A stretch of DNA of 15,863 nucleotides. Origin: an uncultured Flammeovirgaceae bacterium. Lineage in GTDB: Bacteria > Bacteroidota > Bacteroidia > Cytophagales > Cyclobacteriaceae. The stretch is taken from the NCBI GenBank assembly GCA_937138955.1, contig CAKZPJ010000294.1:1-15863 (forward strand). Direction: 5' to 3'. Positions 7,421 through 13,783 of this stretch are shown one piece after another. Both the position numbers and the translations under genes were made by a program. Within the stretch, counting starts at the first letter, position 1. Each line of letters begins with the position of its first letter. The notes beneath the pieces were generated by a model that had not been told where the DNA came from, did no database searches, and saw nothing but the letters and a program-made list of their open reading frames with translations.

Positions 7421-8786
7421 GCTTCGCCCAATATGCATTGGAATTAGTTCAGTTGTTCTGCTGAGTAGCATTTTTTTCATCACTTATTTTCTCCAGCGTT
7501 ATGAGACGGTTGAATTACTGACAGTTTATACGCTAGCTTTCTTAGCCTACGTAGGTTGTGTTTTGCTTGCTCGTTCCAAACAGTCAATTTATCTTTTGTT
7601 AGGCGTTGCCGTGGTAGGCCGTTTGATTTTGCTACCCGCTCAACCCAATTTATCGGATGATATTTACCGCTTTGTGTGGGACGGGCGATTGCTGCAGCAG
7701 GATGTAAATCCCTTTGCTTATCTACCGTCAGAGCTAATGAATGGTAAAGCGGATAGTTTAGGAATTGATATTGACCCGGAACTCTACACCGCGCTGAACT
7801 CTCCCGATTATTACACTATTTATCCGCCCATCAACCAAGCCGTTTTTACGCTGGCGGTAAAGTTATTTCCCAACTCCTTGACCGGAAGCACCTGGGTAAT
7901 CCGGGCTATTCTACTTTTGGCTGAATTGGGTACACTATGGTTACTTTTTCAACTGGCTAAACGCTACCGTATTTCCCAGCAGCAAGTACTCTGGTACGCT
8001 CTGAATCCACTAGCCATTCTGGAGATGACCGGAAACCTGCACTTTGAAGCGTTGATGATCTTCTTTTTACTAGGCAGTGTTTACTTGCTTGAAAAACAAA
8101 AATGGATTAGGTCAGCCCTACTGTTTGCCTTGGCAGTATGTACCAAGCTACTCCCACTGATGTTTCTTCCGCTTTACCTTCGTCGCTTAGGCTGGCAAAA
8201 AGTATTATTGTTCTATGCTGTGATAGGGATAGCTACATTACTAATGTTCTTACCACTTCTTTCTTCTGAGCTAATTGCTGGACTGCAAGGCAGCATTGGG
8301 TTGTATTTTCAAAAGTTTGAGTTCAATGCTAGCCTGTACTACATCGTCCGAGAGATCGGTTACTACTGGAAAGGGTACAATATTATTCAAACGGCTGGCA
8401 CGCAATTAGCGGTTACTGCCTTTCTCCTAATAATACTTTATACATTTTTAGAAAGGAAAAAGCATGTTATGAGTGCCTTTGGTTGGGTTTGGTTGATTTA
8501 TCTACTACTTGCTTTAACTATACACCCCTGGTACGTTTTGCCATTACTAGCTTTTACCGTACTTACCCCCTATCGCTACGCGGTGGTCTGGACATACTTC
8601 ATTTTTCTTACTTACGCCGGGTACACTATTGATAATTTTCAGGAAAATCTCTGGCTAGTGTTTCTAGAATACAGTGTGGTGATTACCTGGTTAGGCTACG
8701 AGTTGTACCAGCGGCGACATCAGCACTCAAAATTTATGGCTAATCCCACCAAACTTTCCTGGGTTTTCTTATCAAAAAACAACTGA
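7413..8786 (+). CDS. Polytopic membrane glycosyltransferase, GT-C / mannosyltransferase-like
   Basis: A 457-residue very hydrophobic protein with about ten predicted membrane helices. GT-C enzymes use lipid-phosphate sugars outside the inner membrane, which would fit the DPM1-like enzyme encoded two genes upstream. Supporting motifs are an early extracytoplasmic acidic pair in QPNLSDDIYRFVWDGRL (D82, D83), followed by NPFAYLP and TIYPPINQAVF, then NPLAILEMTGNLHFEALMIF, CTKLLPLMFLPLYL and a late IHPWYVLPLLAF. This pattern resembles bacterial GT87/PIG-M-like mannosyltransferases, but the exact family is uncertain. I chose the ATG at 7413 over a TTG at 7374 because ATGCTTAG overlaps the upstream stop, a common translational coupling arrangement. 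Confidence 0.75.
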   Translation: MLRLRPICIGISSVVLLSSIFFITYFLQRYETVELLTVYTLAFLAYVGCVLLARSKQSIYLLLGVAVVGRLILLPAQPNLSDDIYRFVWDGRLLQQDVNPFAYLPSELMNGKADSLGIDIDPELYTALNSPDYYTIYPPINQAVFTLAVKLFPNSLTGSTWVIRAILLLAELGTLWLLFQLAKRYRISQQQVLWYALNPLAILEMTGNLHFEALMIFFLLGSVYLLEKQKWIRSALLFALAVCTKLLPLMFLPLYLRRLGWQKVLLFYAVIGIATLLMFLPLLSSELIAGLQGSIGLYFQKFEFNASLYYIVREIGYYWKGYNIIQTAGTQLAVTAFLLIILYTFLERKKHVMSAFGWVWLIYLLLALTIHPWYVLPLLAFTVLTPYRYAVVWTYFIFLTYAGYTIDNFQENLWLVFLEYSVVITWLGYELYQRRHQHSKFMANPTKLSWVFLSKNN

Positions 8787-8842
8787 CCTTAGTCATAGTT
8801 GTATTAATGAAATTATTTTTTGAATCACACAAACTTTTTGAT

Positions 8843-9349
8843 ATGAAAGAGCAGGAAGTATCGCAGGCACTGCGAAAAATTACCTATGGATTTTACATTG
8901 TAACTACCCGCAAGCCGAGCGAAGAAATGTCTACGCGCGACAAAGATTATATTGCTGCTGCTACCGTTAGTTGGGTTAGCCAAGCTTCGTTTGATCCTCC
9001 AATGGTCACGGTAGCCGTTCAGAAGCATACCGACTTACACGAGACCATTGAGAAAAGCCGAATTTTTGCCGTTAATATTGTCGGGAAAGATGATCAGGAT
9101 ATGCTGAAGCCTTTTGCCGAAAAAAGCACCATTGAAGGAGATAAAATCAATGGCTTCGCTTTTGAAGATGGCGAAACCGGAGCTCCTATTCTAAAGGATG
9201 TACCCGCGTATTTTGAATGTAAAGTAGTAGAAGACCTATCGAACGGCGACCATAGTATTTACTTGGGAGAAGTAGTCGGTGGGGAAACCCGCGATGCTGA
9301 TGCAGTGCCACTGGTTGAGTGGGAAACCAATATGCATTACGGTGGATAA
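8843..9349 (+). CDS. Flavin reductase-like FMN-binding protein
   Basis: A 168-residue protein of the flavin reductase-like split-barrel family, which bind FMN and reduce flavins or serve as reductase partners. From the ATG at 8843 it begins MKEQEVSQALRKITYGFYIV, matching the usual family start. It continues with AAATVSWVSQASFDPPMVTVAVQK (flavin-binding loop), FAVNIVGKDDQDMLKPFA, GAPILKDVPAYFECKVVE, and GDHSIYLGEVVGGE with the conserved H and G. An in-frame ATG at 8807 would add 12 hydrophobic, Phe-rich residues and is less likely. It lies 56 bases after the membrane glycosyltransferase and could share its transcript or have its own promoter. It has no obvious link to glycan synthesis. A terminator follows directly. 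Confidence 0.87.
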   Translation: MKEQEVSQALRKITYGFYIVTTRKPSEEMSTRDKDYIAAATVSWVSQASFDPPMVTVAVQKHTDLHETIEKSRIFAVNIVGKDDQDMLKPFAEKSTIEGDKINGFAFEDGETGAPILKDVPAYFECKVVEDLSNGDHSIYLGEVVGGETRDADAVPLVEWETNMHYGG

Positions 9350-9362
9350 TTTATTAAATAGA

Positions 9363-9397
9363 AAAGCCGCTGAGAATATGATACTCTCAGCGGCTTT
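9363..9397. terminator. Bidirectional intrinsic terminator
   Basis: AAAGCCGCTGAGA (9363-9375) and TCTCAGCGGCTTT (9385-9397) form a perfect 13-bp GC-rich stem with a 9-base loop. The plus strand ends in TTTCTT and the minus strand in TTTTCTATTT, so it can stop transcription both from the flavin reductase gene and from the convergent anti-sigma-like gene. It starts 13 bases after the flavin reductase stop. Confidence 0.9.
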
Positions 9398-9419
9398 CTT
9401 ATGAATAAACTATTAGTAA

Positions 9420-10319
9420 TTAGCGCTGCCTTCCACCAGGAACTGGAATCATGGATGGAGCAGTACTTCCTACGGGCTTAGAAGCATCTATCTGCTTGGC
9501 TGCATCCATTTTCTTAATGGCAGATAGGTTTCTAACTGGTTTAACTTCCGACTGAGTGGTCGATGGCGAATCAACTTCTGGCTTATCGGCAGTTGATTCA
9601 TCGGTCTTATTATTTACCGCTACTTTCTTTACCGGAACAGTTTTTGCTTCCACTTCTTTCTTTTCAGAGGTAGCCGCTACCACTTTTTTCTCTACCGGGG
9701 CAACTGGCTTATTTACTTTAGCCTGAGGCTTGGTCGTTGCTCTTTTTGCTACCGGCACTATTTTCTTTGATACTTGTTTCTTCTCAGTAGTAGGTGATTT
9801 ACTCATAGCTTTGTACTCCGCTTTTTTCTTGACTGGACGGCTCTCAGCTAGTCGAGAGTCTTTTTTCTTCTCAATAGGCTTAACTGCTACTTTCTCTGCT
9901 AAAGGCTTTTTACTGGCTACTACTGGCTGCGCTTTTACAGGCAAACCTAACTCTGCCGATTGATAATCAGCCACTTCTTTACTAATGATGTTTTTTACTC
10001 CAAAAAAGGAGAAAATCATTAAAGTCACTACGGCGGCCACCGTACGGATTGCTTTTACTTGAAAAGAAGATAAATTGTTACGCTTAACGATTTTCTGCTC
10101 CTTCAGCTTACCAGATAGTTGTTTAGCATATGTATTGTATTGGTCGGCTTCTTCTGCTTCAATATAGGCTACTAACATTGCTGAGCAGTGCGTGCAGTGA
10201 GCCAAATGCATTTCAACTTGTTGGCTTTCTGCGGCTTCTAATTGACCGTGTAGATAGCGACGCATACGCGAGCGAGATAGGTGCGTGCTAAACTTTGTGG
10301 ACTTGCGATTATCGTTCAT
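9420..10319 (-). CDS. Anti-sigma-like zinc-finger membrane protein with Lys-rich periplasmic tail
   Basis: A 299-residue single-pass protein from the ATG at 10319; in-frame codons extend to 10370 but add only a poor leader. Residues 15-55 look like the cytoplasmic zf-HC2 anti-sigma domain: RMRRYLHGQLEAAESQQVEMH then H38-x3-C42-x2-C45. Residues 88-112 (VKAIRTVAAVVTLMIFSFFG) form one membrane helix. The remaining ~185 residues are low complexity and rich in Lys, Ala, Val, Pro and Glu, with many KK pairs, and would lie in the periplasm; no folded domain is visible. By family, such proteins hold an ECF sigma factor until an envelope signal arrives, but no sigma gene is adjacent in this window. 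The long basic tail is unusual and could bind peptidoglycan or another anionic partner. The function is inferred from the N-terminal part only. Confidence 0.72.
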   Translation of the reverse strand: MNDNRKSTKFSTHLSRSRMRRYLHGQLEAAESQQVEMHLAHCTHCSAMLVAYIEAEEADQYNTYAKQLSGKLKEQKIVKRNNLSSFQVKAIRTVAAVVTLMIFSFFGVKNIISKEVADYQSAELGLPVKAQPVVASKKPLAEKVAVKPIEKKKDSRLAESRPVKKKAEYKAMSKSPTTEKKQVSKKIVPVAKRATTKPQAKVNKPVAPVEKKVVAATSEKKEVEAKTVPVKKVAVNNKTDESTADKPEVDSPSTTQSEVKPVRNLSAIKKMDAAKQIDASKPVGSTAPSMIPVPGGRQR

Positions 10320-10688
10320 TCTTGTGGATTTAAAAATCATGAAACTGTTTACTTGGTAGCAGTATTCCAATTTTTGTACCCACTTGTATTTTATCCTTAT
10401 CAGCGTATTCTTATTACCTCATTTCGCTTGTAAGATTGTTCTCTAAATCTACTATTAGATGCTTTTTACAGATAAGAATATAGTAGTCTATTATTTGATA
10501 AGTACAAAAAAAAAGAGATTATCTAAGACAACCTCTTCTCTACGTAACTATCTGATAGCTAATTGTATACCCTAAATTTTGCTAACTTTATTAGATGGAA
10601 GTAGTCAATTATTTATTGTGTTTAACTCACAAAGTGCTTTTTCGCTAATTTTGTCTACTCAATTTTAGGAAGTTTGCCTACTTTTTCC
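10320..10688. other. Gene-free spacer with one terminator
   Basis: This 369-base AT-rich stretch holds the minus-strand terminator at 10506-10536 and, to its left, presumably the promoter of the anti-sigma-like gene. No clear TAnnTTTG/TTTG pair was found there; TAGATTTA on the minus strand is only a partial match. A small inverted repeat TTGTG-N7-CACAA lies near 10617-10635. No convincing coding sequence or RNA gene was recognised. Confidence 0.6.
10506..10536 (-). terminator. Intrinsic terminator on the minus strand
   Basis: On the minus strand AGAGGTTGTCT (10536-10526) pairs with AGATAATCTCT (10524-10514), including two G-U pairs, and is followed by nine T residues. It lies about 150 bases beyond the stop of the small unknown gene. 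It probably ends transcripts that come through the TonB-receptor region and separates them from the anti-sigma-like gene. Confidence 0.72.
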
Positions 10689-11066
10689 CTACGGATTAGG
10701 CATTTCCTTTACGTAATCAAAGTTTAACAGACGACTAAGACGGTCTACGTGCTCGTCTTGGCTAACGTTTTTTGTATAATCTTCTGCCAAGCGATCAGGT
10801 CCCATCACCATATTACGCTGAATAGTTTCATCGTCACGACTGTAATAGAGGGCTACAAAATCTTTATCACTAATTCCGAAGCGCCCTAAGGTACTATCTA
10901 GAAAATCTTCTACTTCGGCTTGCTCTTGGGCAGCGAAGCCAACGTAGGTAACACTTTCGTGCTCTTCAATTAAGTGGCGAGGGTAGTTGGCCACGGCTAA
11001 CTCACGAAACTGCTGATCGTCTTGCTCGTTTTCAAAGTACGAGATCATCACATATGGATTCATCAT
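10689..11066 (-). CDS. Small acidic protein of unknown function
   Basis: I do not recognise this 125-residue protein. It begins MMNPYVMISYFENEQDDQQF; an upstream in-frame TTG at 11069 is an unlikely start. It is acidic, lacks a signal peptide and membrane helices, and should be cytoplasmic. The sequence has mixed helix and strand character, for example VTYVGFAAQEQAEVEDFLDS and ISDKDFVALYYSRDDETIQ, so it looks like a genuine folded domain rather than a chance frame. The reading frame is uninterrupted, and it is followed by a good terminator. It lies 151 bases after the TonB-dependent receptor on the same strand, so it may be the last gene of that operon or a single gene. Confidence 0.6.
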   Translation of the reverse strand: MMNPYVMISYFENEQDDQQFRELAVANYPRHLIEEHESVTYVGFAAQEQAEVEDFLDSTLGRFGISDKDFVALYYSRDDETIQRNMVMGPDRLAEDYTKNVSQDEHVDRLSRLLNFDYVKEMPNP

Positions 11067-11217
11067 CAAAAAATTATAGTGGTTCGAAACACTCAGTAGT
11101 CAACTAGACCACAAGCATACTAAATGGTAGCCAGGTAGAAAACTACTGAAATTAACTGAGCACTTAACCTAAAAAAATTAATTGCTTATTAGTTAACCAC
11201 ACTGTATGACTTCTGTT

Positions 11218-13680
11218 CTAAAACTCAACCCGATAGTTGAGTACAGGAATTAAACCCAGTTGAAATGAATCAACCATGCTGCCTTCTGATGAACTGTAGA
11301 ACCGAGTAAAAATATTAGCCCGATTAATCACATTTTGCACGTCTAAGGAAAGCGTACTAGAGAACTGCTCTCGGTTCCAACGGTAGCTCACCCGAACATC
11401 AGGACGAAAGTAGTCCGGCACTTGAGCGGAATAAGCTTGATTCCAGATTGGTACGGCTCGACCCACATCCTGTGATGCTGCAATATCTACTGGAGTATAG
11501 CGGTTGCCTCCTGCCCACAATAATCGCACATTAAATCCCAATACGTTATTTTTGTTTTTTCCTACTGCAAACTCTTTCCCTCCCAAAAAATTGACCACAT
11601 GATTTCCGTTAAAGCGCGTGTTAAACTCCTGCCCATTCAGGGGAGTGTATTTTGATTGAAACAGTGAGGTGGTGAGCATGAAGTAATAATTCTGGGTAAA
11701 GAACTTTTCTAGCGTAAGCTCTACTCCGTAATTTCTTCCGGTACCATTGTTAGTTAGGGGGAAATCTACGATACCTTCCTGATAGTTAATCAGTGAATAA
11801 GCACTGTATTGTGGTATGCCCGAACCAGTTGATAAGCCAATGGGTACATCGTAAAGTTGTTGGTAGTAAGTTTCTACTTTCAGTCGTAAATCGTCACGCA
11901 ACGTTCGCTCGTACCCGAGCACATAGTGGCGAGATTTAGTTAAATCCAGATTGCGATTGGGCTGAGAATAGGGTTCGTTTTCATTAAGGCGAAACGTAGC
12001 AAAATAATTTACTATCGGATCTAGACGACTGTGAACTCCAAAGCCAGCACTTAGGGTTTGTCCTGGGGCAAATGCCCAGCGAGCCCCAATTCTCGGTTCC
12101 AGACTTTGATTATCATTTAACCTAAAATACATGTGGTGCAACCCCGCATTGAAAGTAAGTGCCTCACTCGCCCGAAATTGCCACTGGGCGTAACTCTGCC
12201 AAAGTTGGGTACTCCCATCGCTATCTACTTCCGTAAACGATAGCGTGTCTCTAGCTCCTTCTGCCAGCAGATCAAAATTAAGATGACTGCCAATTACTCC
12301 GGTGCGTAGCGTATGGCGCGCGTTAAACTTATGATTTAGCAGTAGCGAAGCCCGTAAAGAAGATTTCTGAAACTGCTCTTCAAAGCGATAGTTAAACGGT
12401 GGCTCATCATCAGAATACGCGTTTAGCGTCTGAGAATAAGAAAAAATAGATTCCAGATAGGTACGTTTTCCGAAGAAGTACACGTGAGATAAGCCCGCCG
12501 TACCCATATTATACCGAAATGACTCTTGGTCTTCCGGATCGTCTATATCCTGTCGGCTTAAGCCTCCTATTCCCCATAGCGAAAAAGAACCCGCTTTTTG
12601 GGTAGGTACATGAATTTTAAATGCTGCATCTTGGAAATTAGGGATTGCATCGCCACTTACTTCAATGCCTAACTGACTTAGTACGGCGAGCGTAGAATAG
12701 CGGTAGTTAACCAGATAAGAAGCTTTGCTGTTCTCACTGAACGGTCCTTCGGCAGCAAAGTCTACACCCAACACTCCGGCCTGAAAAGCATACTCTCGTT
12801 TTTCGTTATTGCCTTTACGCAGCTTGATATCGAACACCCCTGAAGAAGCATTGCCGTATTCGGCGGGAAAGGCTCCGGTGTAAAAGTCAGAATTGTCCAA
12901 CATATTTACGCTCAACATACTGATACCTCCGCCCGAAGCTCCTTCTTCCCCAAAGTGATTAGGATTAGGAACTTCTACCCCCTCAATGCGCCATAATAAA
13001 CCTCGAGGTGAATTTCCCCGAATGACAATGTTATTAGACTCATCGTCGTTGGAAACTACTCCGGCAAACGAAAGAGCCATTCGGGCCGGATCATTTATAC
13101 TGGCGGCGTAGCGTTTAGTTTCTTCTACGGTAAACGAGCGGGCACTTACGTAAGCAAGGTCATTATTGGGTTTTCCCTTCTCCTGGTCGGCAGCCGAAAT
13201 TACAATCTCATCCATTTGCACGAGTGACTCGGTCAAGCGAACAGTCAGTATAACTTCTTTACCGGAACCAACCACAAGTTCGGGGATAATTGCATTTTCG
13301 TAACCAATACTGGTTATCAATAAAGTGTGCCGGCCAATGGGTACGTTTGGTATTCGGAAACTGCCATCGGCATCAGTACTACTACCCAATAGTGGCTCAG
13401 AATTCTGCACTACAATATTGGCTCCTATAACTGCGGCTTGCGATTGCTGGTCAATCACTCGTCCTCGAATGGTTTGAGTAAGCTCTTGGGCTACTAACAG
13501 TTTAGCAAAAAATAGAAGAGAAAGCGTTAGCAGAACTTTTTTTGTCTGCAGTCTGCGATTCTTACGAATGGCCGATTTTGGATATAGCTTTTCGTACTGA
13601 CGCACTGAGTTCTCCCAGCCTTGGGCATAACTACACTGAAGAAAGCGGAGTAATTGTAAGGCTTGATATTTTTCTTTCAT
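11218..13680 (-). CDS. TonB-dependent outer-membrane receptor with CarboxypepD-like domain
   Basis: An 820-residue outer-membrane transporter energised by TonB. The order is: an unusual 43-residue lead; a signal peptide at about 44-64 (TKKVLLTLSLLFFAKLLVAQ); a carboxypeptidase-D regulatory-like beta sandwich at about 70-150 (RGRVIDQQSQAAVIGANIVV, TDADGSFRIPNVPIG, ITSIGYE); a plug domain at about 155-290 (MDEIVISA, NNIVIRGNSPRGLLWRIEGV, FYTGAFPAEYGNASSGVFDI); then a beta-barrel ending in Phe (NYRVEF). No STN domain is present in this protein and no SusD-like gene follows, so it is not a classical polysaccharide-utilisation SusC pair. The substrate cannot be predicted. It lies 103 bases downstream of the STN-repeat protein on the same strand. 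The only ATG before the signal peptide is at 13680, so the lead is either translated or the start is a non-ATG codon nearer the signal peptide. Confidence 0.92.
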   Translation of the reverse strand: MKEKYQALQLLRFLQCSYAQGWENSVRQYEKLYPKSAIRKNRRLQTKKVLLTLSLLFFAKLLVAQELTQTIRGRVIDQQSQAAVIGANIVVQNSEPLLGSSTDADGSFRIPNVPIGRHTLLITSIGYENAIIPELVVGSGKEVILTVRLTESLVQMDEIVISAADQEKGKPNNDLAYVSARSFTVEETKRYAASINDPARMALSFAGVVSNDDESNNIVIRGNSPRGLLWRIEGVEVPNPNHFGEEGASGGGISMLSVNMLDNSDFYTGAFPAEYGNASSGVFDIKLRKGNNEKREYAFQAGVLGVDFAAEGPFSENSKASYLVNYRYSTLAVLSQLGIEVSGDAIPNFQDAAFKIHVPTQKAGSFSLWGIGGLSRQDIDDPEDQESFRYNMGTAGLSHVYFFGKRTYLESIFSYSQTLNAYSDDEPPFNYRFEEQFQKSSLRASLLLNHKFNARHTLRTGVIGSHLNFDLLAEGARDTLSFTEVDSDGSTQLWQSYAQWQFRASEALTFNAGLHHMYFRLNDNQSLEPRIGARWAFAPGQTLSAGFGVHSRLDPIVNYFATFRLNENEPYSQPNRNLDLTKSRHYVLGYERTLRDDLRLKVETYYQQLYDVPIGLSTGSGIPQYSAYSLINYQEGIVDFPLTNNGTGRNYGVELTLEKFFTQNYYFMLTTSLFQSKYTPLNGQEFNTRFNGNHVVNFLGGKEFAVGKNKNNVLGFNVRLLWAGGNRYTPVDIAASQDVGRAVPIWNQAYSAQVPDYFRPDVRVSYRWNREQFSSTLSLDVQNVINRANIFTRFYSSSEGSMVDSFQLGLIPVLNYRVEF

Positions 13681-13783
13681 GAGAGAGAATCAGTAAAGAG
13701 TGAAGGGTGATTGATGAAATACAAATAACTGATAGTCAGAAATTTACTTTTTGATACGAATAGAACTTAGCACGAATACAATT

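Noticed and set aside
9730..9963. Plus-strand 77-codon frame opposite the Lys-rich tail
   Set aside because: The Phe/Ser/Leu-rich translation is the expected shadow of a Lys-rich coding strand.
10594..10647. 17-codon plus-strand open frame in the spacer
   Set aside because: It is too short and has no conserved or regulatory features to support translation.
11150..11217. Terminator directly after the TonB-dependent receptor
   Set aside because: The AT-rich sequence with a T-run on the minus strand does not form a convincing stem.
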